DNA from: Mycobacterium intracellulare ATCC 13950
GTDB taxonomy: Bacteria; Actinomycetota; Actinomycetes; Mycobacteriales; Mycobacteriaceae
Length of the DNA stretch: 64,000 nucleotides
Assembly: GCF_000277125.1 (NCBI RefSeq)
Contig: NC_016946.1
Location: 1,302,001-1,366,000 of the forward strand
Direction of reading: 5' to 3'
The stretch's first letter is position 1. Each line of letters opens with the position of its first letter. The notes under the pieces are model-generated. The model searched no databases. It had not been told where the DNA came from and saw nothing but the letters and a program-made list of their open reading frames with translations. Position numbers and translations under genes: made by a program. Below are positions 1-10,763 of the stretch, one piece after another.

Positions 1-362
1 TCGCCTTCGGCCGGCGGGGGGGCGGCGGCCTTCACCGGCGCGGGGCGCGCCGGCACCCCGTTGCCGGCGGCCGTGCTGACGGGGGGCGCCGTGCTGGCGG
101 GGGGCGCGGGCTTGGGGCTTTCGGGGGCCGCCGCGGCCGGCTTGGCGGGGGCCGCCGCGGCCGGCTTGGCGGGGGCCGCGGGCGGGCGGCCATCGCCGCT
201 GGTCGGGGTGGCCGTCGCCGCCTCGCCCGTCGGCTCGGGGTTGTAGTCGACGAGGAACTCGTGCCAGCTCGGATCCACCGACGAGGGGTCATCGCGGAAC
301 TTGCGGTACATCTCCTCGACCAGCCATTCGTTTTGACCGAATGGTGAACTTATGTTGCTCAC
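1..362 (-). CDS. kgd: Multifunctional 2-oxoglutarate decarboxylase/dehydrogenase E1, N-terminal part
   Basis: This is the first 120 codons of the large E1-type enzyme that decarboxylates 2-oxoglutarate with thiamine diphosphate in the mycobacterial TCA cycle; the rest lies beyond base 1. Reading starts at GTG 362 and gives [20 protein letters not shown], the highly conserved start of mycobacterial Kgd (Rv1248c/SucA). The segment up to about residue 45 is the short flexible N-terminal region that recruits the enzyme into the 2-oxo acid dehydrogenase complex. After it comes a low-complexity Ala/Pro/Lys linker of variable length between mycobacteria. The catalytic domains are not in the window. 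The upstream 185 bp to the next gene should hold the promoter. Identification is firm despite truncation. Confidence 0.96.
   Translation of the reverse strand, partial: MSNISSPFGQNEWLVEEMYRKFRDDPSSVDPSWHEFLVDYNPEPTGEAATATPTSGDGRPPAAPAKPAAAAPAKPAAAAPESPKPAPPASTAPPVSTAAGNGVPARPAPVKAAAPPPAEG
127..181. repeat. 24-bp tandem repeat in the kgd linker
   Basis: Two perfect direct copies of a 24-bp unit (127-150 and 151-174) and the start of a third encode PAKPAAAA repeats in the Ala/Pro-rich linker of Kgd. Such in-frame repeats can vary in copy number between strains without breaking the frame. Confidence 0.85.
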
Positions 363-546
363 GACCGCAGTTCGCCTCAATCCCTTTGTCCTACAGGGCC
401 ACCGCAGCTATCGCGCGGTGCCTGCACCCTCGTCTGCCCGGCGGGCCGAGCACCTCATATCCATGGCGGTACCCATTGCTGCCGCCCTATAAAGGCTAAC
501 CTCTCGCCACCAATCTGCCAGGGCGACCGGGGCGCCCCGGGGCGGG

Positions 547-1326
547 TCAGCCGGCTTCGTGGATCGGGGGCACCAGATGCAGCGCGCGGGGCCAGCGCCC
601 GGGTGGGGGGCCGAACGCCCGGTTGGCGTTGCGGACCATCTTCTTGCCGGCGAGGTAGTTGCCGACCGCTCCCACCACAACCCCGATCCCGACCGGCAGC
701 AGTTTGCCGAACAACAGGGCGCCCCGCCGCACCGTGTACTTCCTGACCCACGACTTGAGCAGCCGCGAGTTCAGTCCCGACATCGACGACAGCGGAAGCG
801 CGGCCAGGCTCTCGGAAATCCAGCCGCCGTTGGTACGCCGCGGACCGATCAACTGCGTGACGGCTTGCTCGCTGTTGTCACCGACAAGCACCGCCAGCAC
901 CAGGGCGCGGCGCCGTTCCCGGTGATCGGCCGGAATGTCGTGGACCACCGCGACCGCCAACACGAAGAACGCGGTGGCCTCGAGGAACGTCACCGTTTCC
1001 GCCGCCGCCGCGGACAGGGCACTCAACGTGCCGATTCCGGGGACGGTCGCCGCGGCTCCCACCGCAACGCCGCCGGCCGTCACCATGGCCACGTAGCGCT
1101 TCTGCAGCTTGGCCAGGATCTCGGCCGGGCTGGCATCGGGATCGGCGTTGCGCAGCCGGGTCACATAGGCCTCGGCGGCGGGGCCCTGTATCCGCGAGCT
1201 GCGCTCGATGACCTGCGCCAACGCCCGCGCGGACATCTTGGGTCGACCGTTCTTGCCGGTCGGCGCCTCTCCCGCGTTGGCCATGGTGAATAACCGCTTC
1301 GGCGACCTGTTCCGTCGGGCCCGCAT
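547..1326 (-). CDS. Conserved mycobacterial membrane protein (Rv1249c-like)
   Basis: This 259-residue protein of unknown function matches the position and length of Rv1249c next to kgd. The N-terminal 90 residues are basic and soluble. A Gly/Ala-rich hydrophobic stretch (about 85-110, with GGVAVGAAATVPGIGTLSAL) and a second one (about 115-130) look membrane-inserting. A third hydrophobic segment, LLPVGIGVVVGAVGNYLAG, lies near the C-terminus. Start ATG 1326 is preceded by GGAGAG at a good distance. The gene reads toward kgd with a 185-bp gap. It is divergent from the exporter gene. No enzyme motif is visible. Confidence 0.85.
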   Translation of the reverse strand: MRARRNRSPKRLFTMANAGEAPTGKNGRPKMSARALAQVIERSSRIQGPAAEAYVTRLRNADPDASPAEILAKLQKRYVAMVTAGGVAVGAAATVPGIGTLSALSAAAAETVTFLEATAFFVLAVAVVHDIPADHRERRRALVLAVLVGDNSEQAVTQLIGPRRTNGGWISESLAALPLSSMSGLNSRLLKSWVRKYTVRRGALLFGKLLPVGIGVVVGAVGNYLAGKKMVRNANRAFGPPPGRWPRALHLVPPIHEAG

Positions 1327-1599
1327 AGTGTCTCTCCTGCAAATGGGGTTCTTTCAGGCTAACGTGCCCGCGGCAAATCCTGACGCCGTTATCGACGCCC
1401 ACCGGATCCGTGGCTGCCGGCCCTCTTGCGCCGCCGGGAATAATGCAGGCTGGATGTCTGCGACGGCCGTGCCGCCGGCCGGTCGTCGTGGTGAACGGTT
1501 CGCCGCGCGCGCGGTCGATGACCTGGGAGTTCAGGCCGATCGACCGGACGGGCCGATGCGGCGTAACGGCATCGTCGGGAGCGAAACGAGGTGGGGTGG

Positions 1600-3612
1600 A
1601 TGACCACGGCTGCGCCCCGCATGCCCGGGGGTGAGCGGCGTGCGGGTTCCGGGCCGGCGCGGGCCGCCCATCATTGGGATTTCATCACCCGCAGCTCGCC
1701 GCACTCGCAGAATCCCTGGAACCCGCTTTGGGCGATGATGATCGGCTTCTTCATGATCATGGTCGACTCGACCATCGTCGCGATCGCAAACCCGACCATC
1801 ATGGCCAACCTGCGCATCGGCTACGACACCGTGGTCTGGGTGACCAGCGCCTACCTGCTGGGTTACGCCGTCGTGCTGCTCGTGGCGGGCCGCCTCGGCG
1901 ACCGGTTCGGCCCCAAGAACCTGTACCTGATCGGCCTGGTGGTCTTCACCGTCTCCTCGGTGTGGTGCGGGCTGTCGGGCAGCGCCGCCATGCTGATCGC
2001 GGCCCGCGTCGCGCAAGGTATCGGAGCCGGCGTGCTCACCCCGCAAACCTTGTCGACGATCACCCGGATCTTCCCGCCGGAGCGGCGCGGCATCGCGGTG
2101 AGCCTGTGGGGGGCCACCGCGGGAGCCGCCAGCCTGGTGGGCCCGCTGGCCGGCGGTGTGCTGGTCGACGGGCTGGGCTGGCAGTGGATCTTCTTCGTCA
2201 ACGTCCCGGTCGGCGTGATCGGGCTGGCGTTGGCGTACTGGCTGATCCCGGTGCTGCCCACCCAGTCACACCGGTTCGATCTGATCGGGGTCGGGCTGTC
2301 CGGGGTGGGCATGTTCTTGATCGTGTTCGGGCTGCAACAGGGGCAGGCCGCGCATTGGGAGCCGTGGATCTGGGCGTTGATCGTCGCGGGCTTCGGGTTC
2401 ATGACGGTGTTCGTGTTCTGGCAGTCGGTGAACCCCCACGAGCCGCTGATCCCGTTGGTGATCTTCGGTGACCGCGACTTCAGCCTGTGCAACGTCGGGG
2501 TCGCCATCGTCTCGTTCACCGCAACGGCGATGATGCTGCCGCTGACGTTCTACGCGCAGGCCGTCTGCGGGCTGTCGCCGACGCGCTCGGCCTTGCTGAT
2601 CGCGCCGATGGCGATCGCCAACGGGGTGTTCGCGCCGTTCGTCGGCAAGATCGTCGACAACTACCATCCCCGGCCGGTGCTCGGTTTCGGCTTTTCGGTG
2701 CTGGCGATCGCGCTGACCTGGCTGACCTTCGACATGTCGCCGACGACCCCGATCTGGCGGCTGGTCTTGCCGTTCTTCGCGATGGGCGTCGGCATGGCGT
2801 TCGTGTGGTCGCCGCTGACCGCGACCGCGACGCGCAACCTGCCGGCGCACCTGGCCGGTGCGGGCTCTGCGGTGTACAACTCCGTGCGCCAGCTCGGCGC
2901 GGTGCTCGGCAGCGCCGGCATGGCCGCGTTCATGACCTGGCGGATCACCGCCGAAATGCCGCGGCGGCCCGCCGGTGGGGGCATCGACGAGGACGCCGCC
3001 ACGTTGCAACTGCCGCGGTTTCTGCGCGAACCGTTTGCCGCCGCGATGTCGCAGTCGGTGCTGTTGCCGGCGTTCATCGCGTTGTTCGGGATCATTGCCG
3101 CCCTGTTCTTGGTGGGCTTCGCGCCCTGGTCCCGCACCGGCCGGGGCGGCGACCCCTTCGGGCCCGACGAGGATGACATCGTCGACGACGACTACGACGA
3201 CGACGAATACGTCGAGTTCGTCCTCGTGCGCGAACCCGATGTCGGGCGCGGCAACCCGCCGTCAGGGGAACGTGCTCATGCGGCGGCCACGCCACCCGCC
3301 GGGGTGCGGCATCGGGGCCCGGACGATTCGTGGCACCGTGTGTTCGACGAGCCGGTTGCGCGGGCACAGCCAATTGGATTTGCCCACAACGGGTCTCATC
3401 TGGACAGCGGAAAGCGCCTCCGTCAGGTGCCGGTGCGGCGCTCGGTCACGCCCAGCCCGCCGGTCGACCGGCTCACCCGACCGCCGCGCCGCCCCCACCG
3501 GGGTCCGTCGGGTCACCACTTCACCGACGGCGACCCGCTGCGGGGCCAGCACCACCGCCCCGATCCCGACGACGATCCCACCGGTCACGGCCGGCACTCG
3601 TCGGGCAATTAG
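1600..3612 (+). CDS. DHA2-type major facilitator drug exporter (Rv1250-like)
   Basis: This proton-driven efflux protein of the 14-helix DHA2/EmrB branch has the family motif [16 protein letters not shown] in the loop after helix 2. It also has the exporter motif C region [25 protein letters not shown]. Hydrophobic helices run from about residue 45 to 510, followed by a long hydrophilic cytoplasmic tail that begins with a strongly acidic run ([15 protein letters not shown]). ATG 1600 is chosen as start because a purine-rich GAGGTGGGG lies just upstream; GTG 1591 is also in frame. The tail is longer than in M. tuberculosis as I remember that protein. The stop overlaps the stop of the convergent nuclease gene by four bases. 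The transported compounds are unknown. Confidence 0.9.
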   Translation: MTTAAPRMPGGERRAGSGPARAAHHWDFITRSSPHSQNPWNPLWAMMIGFFMIMVDSTIVAIANPTIMANLRIGYDTVVWVTSAYLLGYAVVLLVAGRLGDRFGPKNLYLIGLVVFTVSSVWCGLSGSAAMLIAARVAQGIGAGVLTPQTLSTITRIFPPERRGIAVSLWGATAGAASLVGPLAGGVLVDGLGWQWIFFVNVPVGVIGLALAYWLIPVLPTQSHRFDLIGVGLSGVGMFLIVFGLQQGQAAHWEPWIWALIVAGFGFMTVFVFWQSVNPHEPLIPLVIFGDRDFSLCNVGVAIVSFTATAMMLPLTFYAQAVCGLSPTRSALLIAPMAIANGVFAPFVGKIVDNYHPRPVLGFGFSVLAIALTWLTFDMSPTTPIWRLVLPFFAMGVGMAFVWSPLTATATRNLPAHLAGAGSAVYNSVRQLGAVLGSAGMAAFMTWRITAEMPRRPAGGGIDEDAATLQLPRFLREPFAAAMSQSVLLPAFIALFGIIAALFLVGFAPWSRTGRGGDPFGPDEDDIVDDDYDDDEYVEFVLVREPDVGRGNPPSGERAHAAATPPAGVRHRGPDDSWHRVFDEPVARAQPIGFAHNGSHLDSGKRLRQVPVRRSVTPSPPVDRLTRPPRRPHRGPSGHHFTDGDPLRGQHHRPDPDDDPTGHGRHSSGN

Positions 3613-6600
3613 GCGCCTCCGCGCAGATCGGGTTGGGTGAGCGCCAAGAACGCGCCCAGATCGATCAGCCCCGCGGGTGTGGCGGGAAGGTACTCCGTCA
3701 ACGACGGCGACCGCACGATCACCGCTGCATATTGGGCCCGGCTGACCGCCACGTTGAGTCGATTCCTGTTGAGCAGAAAGGAGATTCCGCGCGGTACCAC
3801 GTCCATGGAGGACACCGTCATCGAGATGAACACCACGGGCGCCTGTCCGCCCTGGAACTTGTCGACGGTCCCCACCCGCACCCCGCCGAGCCCGGCGGAG
3901 CTCAACCGGCGACGCAGCAGTGCCACCTGGGCGTTGTAGGGCGCCAGCACCAGCACATCGGCGGCCGTCAACGCCCGGCGGCCGTGCTCATCGGTCCACG
4001 ACGCGCCGAGCAGTCGCCCGATCTCGGCGGCTATCGCGTCGGCCTCCTCGGGACTTTCGGTCGAATTGCCCTGGTGCTCAACCGAAAGCAGCTGCACGCC
4101 CGGCCGATGCCCGTCCAGGCGGCGGGCGGCGGTGCATTCGTGGGAGCGCAGCCTGCCCTCGTAGGACAGCGCCGAGACCGCGGCGCAGACGGCCGGGTGC
4201 ATCCGGTAGGAGAGGTCCAGGAAGTAGCCACGTTCGTCGGGCAGGGTGCGCCGGCCGTCGACCAGCCAGTCCAGCGCCGAGGTGTCCACCGGCTCGGGAT
4301 GGGTGCCCTGGCTGACTTGCGGCAACTGCTGAGGGTCTCCGAGCAGCAGCAGGTTCGCGGCGGCCGGGGCCACGGCGATGGTATTGGCCAGACAGAATTG
4401 GCCGGCCTCGTCGATCACCAGCAGATCCAAACTCCCCGGCGGTATCCGGTTGGCGTTGGCGAAATCCCATGCGGTGCCGCCGATCACACAGCCCGGCGTA
4501 TCGGCGAGGAAGGCCGCGTACGCCCCGCCGTCGATCTCCTGCCAGCGCGGAGCCTGGTGGTCGTAACGCTTCTTCGCGACGCGCTGCGGATCCAGGCCGG
4601 CATCGATCACGCAGTCCAACAGGTGCTCCACCGTGGCGTGCGATTGCGCGACGACACCGACGCGCCAGCGGTGCTCGGTGACCAGGTGCTGGATCACCCG
4701 CGCGGCCGTGTGCGTCTTGCCGGTGCCCGGCGGCCCGTGCACCGCCAGGTACGACGAATCCAGATCGAGCAGCGCGGCGGTGATGTCGGCTGTGATGTTC
4801 GAGGTTTCGCCGCCGCGCGGCAGGGCAGCGCCGCTGCGCGTGCGGGGCGCGCGGCGCAGCAGGACGTCGACGATGGCGCTGTCGGGCAGACGCGGCAACC
4901 CGGCGCCGACCGCGGCCGCGGTCGCCTGGATCGACTCCCGCAGGGCCGTGGTCGGAATGGGCGGGCCCGGCGTCAGCGCGAAGGGAAGCTGGTGAAATGG
5001 CTTGCCGTCGCCGCCGACTCGTTCGAGGACGACCACCGTGGTGGGCACCGCCGGGTCGTCGGCCTCGACGACCGTGGCCCGTCCGGCCGCCCGCCGGTCC
5101 GGGCTGTCGGTCATGCCGGGCGGCGCCGGCGGTTTGTACAGCGCAAAGACGTCGCTCTTGAGATCGCCGCGCGCCAACTCGCCGCGCAGCTCGAGCCGTC
5201 GCTGAGGTTTGCGCGCCCGGGGCGGCGTGTGCCAGTCGACGCTGACGGACGCCTCGTGGGCGACGAAAACGTCGGTGTTGTCCGCCCATTCGTCGACCGG
5301 GAAGTTCAACCGGTCGAAATGCGCCCACCAGAAGGGCTTGTCCTCGCGGCGGTGGTAGCCGCGCGCGGCGGCCACCAGCGCCACCGCCGTCTGCTCCGGG
5401 GTGCGCTCGTCGATGCCGGCGGCCCCGGTGAACGCCGCCAGGGTCACCGCCAGTTCGTCGCGGTCCTCGACGGTGTTGCCGTCGCCGACGGGCTGGGCGC
5501 CGATCGGTACGACACCGGATTCATAGGCGCGCAACATCAGCCAGTTACGCAGTTCCTGTGTCGACCGGCAGTCGTAGTGGTTGTAGTCCTCGATCTCCTT
5601 GAGCACGGAGGCGGCCTCGTCGCCGCGGCCCTCCGCGCGCAGTTCGCAATAGCGCGCGTAGGAGGTGATCGAACCGGTCGCCGTGGTCACGTCGCCCGCG
5701 CGCAGTTGGGACCCCATGTAGAGCGGTTCGAGCGCCTTGAGGCTGAATGACTCCGCGCCGACGCGAATGCTCCTGCGCACCAACGGATAAAGGTCGACCA
5801 GCGTGCCGCTGCGCAGCAGTTCGTCGACCTCGTCCTCGCCGACGCCGTAGCGCCCGGCGAGCCGCAGCAACGCGGTCTTCTCGTAGGGCGCGTAGTGGTA
5901 GATGTGCATGTTGGGGCGGCGCCTGCGCCGCTTGGCCACCATCGCCAAGAAATCGGTCAGCGCCTTGCGTTCGTCTGCCCGGTTGTGCGCCCACAGCGGG
6001 CGAAACCGGCCCGTAGGCCCGGCCTCCAAGACGCCGAACAGATATTCCAGGCCCCACTCGCGGCCGTCGGCGGTCCACAGCGGGTCGCCTTCGAAGTCGA
6101 AGAACAAATCACCGGGGTCCGGCTCGGGGAGCAGCGCCAGCGGCTGCGCGTCGATGACCTGGACCTGCGGAACGCCCGTATCGCGTTGGCGCACTTGCAG
6201 TTTCGCCTGGGTAGTCAAGGCGGTGACGACTCCCGCGGCCAGCTCGGGAACCGGCCCGCTGTGGGCGGCAAGTTCGGTGACGGTGGTGATGCCGGCCTTG
6301 AACAGCTTGTCCCGCTGGCTTACCCGCAGACCGGCGACCAACAGCACGTCGTCGGCGGCGCGCAGCTGCTCGATGCACGACGGGCAATGAAAACAGGCGG
6401 CCACGCTTTCGTCGTCCCATCGCACCGCGGCGCCGCTCGCATGGTGGTCGTCGAGCAGCCGCTGCAGCCGCACCCGCTGCAATCGGTAGACCGGGACCAG
6501 GTCGCTGACGCGGTGCCGCACGGCCGTTCCGTCGCCGAGCCGCAGTTCGGCCTCGGGCGCGACGGGCACACCCGAGGCCGCCAGCACGTCGGCGTAGGCG

Positions 6601-7070
6601 GCCAGTTGCAACAGCGCGGTCACCTTTTCGGAGCGGGCCAGCTTGGTGTCGACGACCCGATACTGCTCGCCGTCGCGGACCAGAAAGTCGGCGAACCCGA
6701 GGAAGCGGCCGTCGAACATCGCGGCCTGATACACCGCGGGGGCGTGGTCGGCGACGGCGCGCAGCGTCGCGTCGGTGGCCGCCGCCAGCCCCGCGGGTGT
6801 GTAGGCCGGGCGGCCGATGACCGCGACGGCATCGCCGAATCGCTCGCGCAATCGGGCGAGCTCGCGCCGCTCATGCTCGTCGCCGAGGGTGGCTGTCCGC
6901 GTGAGCAGTTCGTCCTCGATCGCGGTCGCCGGCCCGCGGCCGAGTTTGGCGTCGAAATCCCGCAGCAGCGCGAATTCGCAGCGGGCGGCGGCGGCAAGGT
7001 CCGACGCGCTGTAAACGATGCTGTCGCCGGTCACGAACACTGGAGCCACTGTAGGACAGGGCTCCGACAC
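3609..7070 (-). CDS. TM0106-type RecB-like nuclease fused to a superfamily 1 helicase (Rv1251c-like)
   Basis: The 1153-residue protein combines an N-terminal RecB/Cas4-like nuclease domain with a UvrD/Upf1-type helicase. In the nuclease part, [20 protein letters not shown] at about 135-155, followed by AAY, matches the D-x-K and Q-x3-Y motifs. A middle ribonuclease-H-like segment begins near [11 protein letters not shown] (about residue 315). The helicase has Walker [11 protein letters not shown] near 777, Walker [11 protein letters not shown] near 883, and C-terminal motifs LSYRMHP and DKFQGGQAP with VAVSRAQ. It probably acts in DNA or RNA repair; no precise role is established to my knowledge. 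Start GTG 7070 is uncertain, since the conserved part begins at FVTGDS about 12 residues in. It lies 30 bp downstream of lprE and may share its transcript. Confidence 0.9.
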   Translation of the reverse strand: MSEPCPTVAPVFVTGDSIVYSASDLAAAARCEFALLRDFDAKLGRGPATAIEDELLTRTATLGDEHERRELARLRERFGDAVAVIGRPAYTPAGLAAATDATLRAVADHAPAVYQAAMFDGRFLGFADFLVRDGEQYRVVDTKLARSEKVTALLQLAAYADVLAASGVPVAPEAELRLGDGTAVRHRVSDLVPVYRLQRVRLQRLLDDHHASGAAVRWDDESVAACFHCPSCIEQLRAADDVLLVAGLRVSQRDKLFKAGITTVTELAAHSGPVPELAAGVVTALTTQAKLQVRQRDTGVPQVQVIDAQPLALLPEPDPGDLFFDFEGDPLWTADGREWGLEYLFGVLEAGPTGRFRPLWAHNRADERKALTDFLAMVAKRRRRRPNMHIYHYAPYEKTALLRLAGRYGVGEDEVDELLRSGTLVDLYPLVRRSIRVGAESFSLKALEPLYMGSQLRAGDVTTATGSITSYARYCELRAEGRGDEAASVLKEIEDYNHYDCRSTQELRNWLMLRAYESGVVPIGAQPVGDGNTVEDRDELAVTLAAFTGAAGIDERTPEQTAVALVAAARGYHRREDKPFWWAHFDRLNFPVDEWADNTDVFVAHEASVSVDWHTPPRARKPQRRLELRGELARGDLKSDVFALYKPPAPPGMTDSPDRRAAGRATVVEADDPAVPTTVVVLERVGGDGKPFHQLPFALTPGPPIPTTALRESIQATAAAVGAGLPRLPDSAIVDVLLRRAPRTRSGAALPRGGETSNITADITAALLDLDSSYLAVHGPPGTGKTHTAARVIQHLVTEHRWRVGVVAQSHATVEHLLDCVIDAGLDPQRVAKKRYDHQAPRWQEIDGGAYAAFLADTPGCVIGGTAWDFANANRIPPGSLDLLVIDEAGQFCLANTIAVAPAAANLLLLGDPQQLPQVSQGTHPEPVDTSALDWLVDGRRTLPDERGYFLDLSYRMHPAVCAAVSALSYEGRLRSHECTAARRLDGHRPGVQLLSVEHQGNSTESPEEADAIAAEIGRLLGASWTDEHGRRALTAADVLVLAPYNAQVALLRRRLSSAGLGGVRVGTVDKFQGGQAPVVFISMTVSSMDVVPRGISFLLNRNRLNVAVSRAQYAAVIVRSPSLTEYLPATPAGLIDLGAFLALTQPDLRGGA

Positions 7071-7100
7071 GATGGTCGCGCCGGGCGGGCGTGCCCGGGA

Positions 7101-7703
7101 TCAGTGCGCGGGCGTATTGCCGATCAGTTCGACGGCGTTGCCGTTCCAATGAAACTTCACGTGGGTGTTGAGGCCCTGGATCCCGCCCGGATAGGTCAGC
7201 GCCACCGTGTCGCCCGTGGTTTGCGCCGGGTCGATGCCGTTGAAGCCGTAGGTGTCGGGGACGCCCTGCGGGATGAATTGACCGAGGTGGAACAGCACCG
7301 CGCGGGTGGTGGGGCTGACCGCATTGGTGTTGGCCTTGATGATCACCGCTGACAGCTGCGCGCACTGGTTGTAGTTGCCGGCCAGCGGCTCGGGATTCCA
7401 CGGCTGCTGGCTGCGCGGGTCGCGTGGCAGTTCGGACACCACCTTCGCGATGGTGGGCGAGGCGAGGTTGACCGCACATGGATCGGCCGGTGGCGCGTTG
7501 CCGGGCTGGGCGGCCGGCAATGGCGTGGCCGGGGCCGTGATCGACGGGGTCTCAGAAGTCCTTGCCTGCGGTGTCTTTGCGACTGTGGAATCTCCTGAAC
7601 CGCAGCCGGTCAACGTGGCGGCGATCAATGCAACAGCGGCCGAGCAGGTCAGTGGCTCGGTACGACACGGTAGCGACCACACATCGACGCACCGTACCGT
7701 CAT
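7101..7703 (-). CDS. lprE: Putative lipoprotein LprE
   Basis: A 200-residue exported lipoprotein matching Rv1252c in place and sequence style. ATG 7703 gives a short N-region, a hydrophobic core (SAAVALIAATLTG) and a lipobox LTGC with Cys34 as the predicted lipidated residue. A Pro/Ala/Thr-rich spacer of about 40 residues follows. The folded part has the conserved DPCAVNL start and two further lines typical of the DUF3558 group of mycobacterial lipoproteins (NYNQCAQLSAVIIKA, GDTVALTYPGG). The frame extends upstream to 7787, but that extension would bury the signal peptide, so the internal ATG is preferred. It is divergent from deaD. The function is not known; it should sit on the outer face of the plasma membrane. 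Confidence 0.88.
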   Translation of the reverse strand: MTVRCVDVWSLPCRTEPLTCSAAVALIAATLTGCGSGDSTVAKTPQARTSETPSITAPATPLPAAQPGNAPPADPCAVNLASPTIAKVVSELPRDPRSQQPWNPEPLAGNYNQCAQLSAVIIKANTNAVSPTTRAVLFHLGQFIPQGVPDTYGFNGIDPAQTTGDTVALTYPGGIQGLNTHVKFHWNGNAVELIGNTPAH

Positions 7704-7802
7704 CGGCGCCGCGGGTGTGGCAGGCGTGGCCGAGGCCCGCTCGGCTGTGCTGATGATCACGCGGACCGCCGGACAGCCGGTCACCACTAGACTTCTTGGG
7801 CG

Positions 7803-9506
7803 ATGACCCTCTCAGACAGCTCGACCGGGGCTGCCTCTACGACGTTTGCCGACCTGCAGATCCACCCCTCGGTGCTGCGGGCGGTCGCCGACGTCGGTTA
7901 CGAATCACCCACCGGCATCCAGGCCGCGACGATCCCGGCGCTGATGGCGGGCTCCGACGTGGTCGGGCTGGCGCAGACCGGCACCGGCAAGACCGCCGCG
8001 TTCGCGATCCCGATCCTGTCCAAAATCGACGTCACCAGCACCGCCACCCAAGCCCTGGTGCTCGCCCCGACCCGGGAGCTGGCCCTGCAGGTCGCCGAGG
8101 CGTTCAGCCGGTACGGAGCCCACCTGCCCAAGATCAACGTGCTGCCGATCTACGGCGGCTCGTCCTACAGCGTGCAGCTGGCCGGGCTGCGGCGCGGGGC
8201 GCACGTGGTGGTCGGCACGCCCGGCCGGGTGATCGACCACCTCGAACGGGGGACGCTGGACCTGTCCCACGTCGACTACCTGGTGCTCGACGAGGCCGAC
8301 GAGATGCTCACCATGGGCTTCGCCGAAGAGGTCGATCGCATCCTGTCGGAGACCCCGGAATACAAGCAGGTGGCACTGTTCTCCGCGACGATGCCGCCCG
8401 CGATCCGCAAGCTCACCACCAAGTACCTGCACGACCCGCTCGAGGTCAGCACCAAGGCGAAAACCGCGACCGCCGAGAACATCTCGCAGCGCTACATCCA
8501 GGTCGCCGGTCCCCGCAAGATGGACGCGCTGACCCGGGTCCTCGAGGTCGAGCCGTTCGAGGCGATGATCGTCTTCGTCAGAACCAAACAGGCCACCGAG
8601 GAAGTCGCCGAAAAGCTAAGGGCGCGAGGTTTCTCCGCCGCGGCCATCAACGGGGACATCCCGCAGGGCCAGCGCGAGCGGACCGTCGCCGCCCTAAAGG
8701 ACGGCAGCATCGACATCCTGGTCGCCACCGACGTGGCCGCGCGCGGACTCGACGTGGAGCGGATCTCGCACGTGCTCAACTACGACATCCCGCATGACAC
8801 CGAGTCGTACGTGCACCGGATCGGGCGCACCGGCAGGGCCGGACGTTCGGGCACCGCGCTGCTGTTCGTCTCGCCGCGAGAGCGCCACCTGCTCAAGGCG
8901 ATCGAAAAGGCCACGCGGCAAACGCTCACCGAAACCGCCTTGCCCACCGTCGAGGACGTCAACGCGCAACGGGTGGCCAAGTTCGCCGATTCGATCACCA
9001 CCGCGCTCGGGGCCCCCGGCATCGACCTGTTCCGCAAGCTGGTCCAGGACTACGAACGCGAGCACGACACCCCGATGGCCGATATCGCCGCCGCGCTGGC
9101 CCTGCAATCCCGCGACGGCGAGGAATTCCTGATGGCGCCCGAACCTCCGCCCGAGCGTCGCGAGCGGCGCACCGAACGCCGCGACCGCCCCGAAAAGCCA
9201 AGGTCTACACGGCCGTTCGCCACGTATCGCATCGCGGTGGGCAAGCGCCACAAGATCGGTCCGGGCGCCATCGTGGGCGCCATCGCCAACGAGGGAGGGC
9301 TGCATCGCAGCGACTTCGGCCACATCGCGATCGGCCCGGACTTCTCGTTGGTGGAACTGCCGGCCAAGTTGCCCAAGTCGACGTTCAAAAGGCTTGAGCG
9401 GACCCGCATCTCGGGGGTGTTGATCAACCTTCAGCCGGACAGGTCCTCAGCCAAGGCCCGCGGCGGCCGGGACGGCGGGAAACCGCGCAGGAAACACGGC
9501 GAATGA
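7803..9506 (+). CDS. deaD: DEAD-box ATP-dependent RNA helicase
   Basis: This 567-residue RNA helicase is probably involved in ribosome assembly and RNA turnover, especially in the cold. All core motifs are present: Q-motif GYESPTGIQ, Walker A AQTGTGKT (58-65), PTREL, DEAD at 163-166, SAT near 193, and HRIGRTGRAGRSG. After the two RecA-like domains comes an Arg-rich linker (about 440-465). A DbpA/CsdA-type RNA-binding domain follows (YRIAVGKRHKIGPGAIVGAI to about residue 545), then a basic tail. It is divergent from lprE with 99 bp between the chosen starts. Its stop overlaps the acyltransferase start as ATGA, so the two are likely translated together. It corresponds to Rv1253. Confidence 0.95.
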   Translation: MTLSDSSTGAASTTFADLQIHPSVLRAVADVGYESPTGIQAATIPALMAGSDVVGLAQTGTGKTAAFAIPILSKIDVTSTATQALVLAPTRELALQVAEAFSRYGAHLPKINVLPIYGGSSYSVQLAGLRRGAHVVVGTPGRVIDHLERGTLDLSHVDYLVLDEADEMLTMGFAEEVDRILSETPEYKQVALFSATMPPAIRKLTTKYLHDPLEVSTKAKTATAENISQRYIQVAGPRKMDALTRVLEVEPFEAMIVFVRTKQATEEVAEKLRARGFSAAAINGDIPQGQRERTVAALKDGSIDILVATDVAARGLDVERISHVLNYDIPHDTESYVHRIGRTGRAGRSGTALLFVSPRERHLLKAIEKATRQTLTETALPTVEDVNAQRVAKFADSITTALGAPGIDLFRKLVQDYEREHDTPMADIAAALALQSRDGEEFLMAPEPPPERRERRTERRDRPEKPRSTRPFATYRIAVGKRHKIGPGAIVGAIANEGGLHRSDFGHIAIGPDFSLVELPAKLPKSTFKRLERTRISGVLINLQPDRSSAKARGGRDGGKPRRKHGE

Positions 9507-10642
9507 CGCTGTCCGAAGAACAGGACGCCCAGGGCGGACTCGAGCAGACCTCGCGCGTCGACCGCGTCGCCTCGCTGACGGGCGTCCGGGCCGTCGCCGC
9601 GCTGCTCGTCGTCGGCACCCACGCGGCCTACACCACCGGCAAATACACCCACGGCTATTGGGGCCTGGTCGGTTCCCGGATGGAGATCGGGGTGCCGATC
9701 TTCTTCGTGCTGTCCGGTTACCTGTTGTTCCGCCCGTGGGTGAAGTCCGGCGCAACCGGCGGCCCGCCGCCGTCGCTGAGTCGCTATGCGTGGCACCGGG
9801 TTCGGCGCATCATGCCCGCGTACGTCGTCACGGTGTTGTTCGCCTACGTGCTGTACCACTTCCGCGAGGCGGGGCCCAACCCCGGGCACTCGTGGCTGGG
9901 GTTGGCGCGCAACCTGACGCTGACCCAGATCTACTGCAACGGCTACCTGGGCAAGTATCTGCACCAGGGGCTGACCCAGATGTGGAGCCTGGCCGTGGAG
10001 GCCTCGTTCTACGTCATCCTCCCGCTGCTGGCCTACCTGCTGCTGGTGTTGATATGCCGGCGTCAATGGCAGCCGAAGCTGGTCCTGGGCGCCCTGGCGG
10101 CGATGGCGTTGATCAGCCCGGCGTGGCTGGTTCTCGTGCACACCGACCACTGGTTCCCCGACGGCGCCCGGCTGTGGCTGCCCACCTATTTGGCCTGGTT
10201 CCTCGCCGGCATGATGCTCACCGTGTTGCAGGAGATGGGCGTGCGCGCGTACGGGTTTGTGGCCATCCCGCTGGCGATCATCAGCTATTTCATCGCGTCC
10301 ACACCCATCGCCGGCGCGCCCACCACCTCCCCGGCGACGTTGAGCGAGGCGTTGTTCAAGACCTGTTTTTATGCCGTGATCGCCGCACTGGCGGTGGCGC
10401 CCTTGGCGCTGGGGGATCACGGATGGTATTCGCGGCTGTTGGCCAGCCGCCCCATGGTGTGGCTGGGGGACATCTCCTACGAAATCTTCCTGATCCACCT
10501 GATCACCATGGAATTCGCGATGGACTACGTGGTGGGCGCGCGCGTCTACACCGGGCCGATGCTTTATCTGTTCGTCGCGACGCTGGCGCTGACGATCCCG
10601 TTGGCGTGGCTGCTGCACCGTTTCACGCGGGTTCGGGACTAG
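9503..10642 (+). CDS. Membrane acyltransferase, family 3 (Rv1254-like)
   Basis: This integral membrane O-acyltransferase of the OafA/acyltransferase-3 family usually moves acetyl or other short acyl groups onto sugars or lipids. Family signatures are RVASLTGVRAVAALLVVGTH with the catalytic-type His near residue 32, and FFVLSGYLLFRPW in the next helix. About ten hydrophobic segments span the 379 residues, ending in a helix and RFTRVRD. The start overlaps the deaD stop by four bases (ATGA). A strong hairpin lies just after the stop. The acceptor is unknown; surface glycolipid is a reasonable guess from the family only. Confidence 0.9.
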   Translation: MTLSEEQDAQGGLEQTSRVDRVASLTGVRAVAALLVVGTHAAYTTGKYTHGYWGLVGSRMEIGVPIFFVLSGYLLFRPWVKSGATGGPPPSLSRYAWHRVRRIMPAYVVTVLFAYVLYHFREAGPNPGHSWLGLARNLTLTQIYCNGYLGKYLHQGLTQMWSLAVEASFYVILPLLAYLLLVLICRRQWQPKLVLGALAAMALISPAWLVLVHTDHWFPDGARLWLPTYLAWFLAGMMLTVLQEMGVRAYGFVAIPLAIISYFIASTPIAGAPTTSPATLSEALFKTCFYAVIAALAVAPLALGDHGWYSRLLASRPMVWLGDISYEIFLIHLITMEFAMDYVVGARVYTGPMLYLFVATLALTIPLAWLLHRFTRVRD

Positions 10643-10649
10643 CGCCTTT

Positions 10650-10715
10650 GCCCACCTCCCAGCGACAAGCGCATTGCGCAGCGCGCCGAGCCGACGTTGT
10701 CGCTGGGAGGCGGGC
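10650..10715. terminator. Hairpin between convergent genes, probable bidirectional terminator
   Basis: A 19-bp inverted repeat with one mismatch (arms 10650-10668 and 10697-10715, core CCTCCCAGCGACAA) is separated by 28 bases. It sits between the convergent acyltransferase and TetR genes. There is no T-run, which is common for mycobacterial hairpin terminators. Confidence 0.65.
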
Positions 10716-10763
10716 GCTGAGGACATTGCTTCCGGCCCGGGAGCGTGACGAATCCGGCGGCGC

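Noticed and set aside
3330..7352. Very long open frames on the plus strand opposite the RecB-like nuclease/helicase
   Set aside because: They are antisense shadows of a high-GC gene with clear helicase and nuclease motifs on the minus strand; their sequence is low-complexity His/Arg/Gly-rich.
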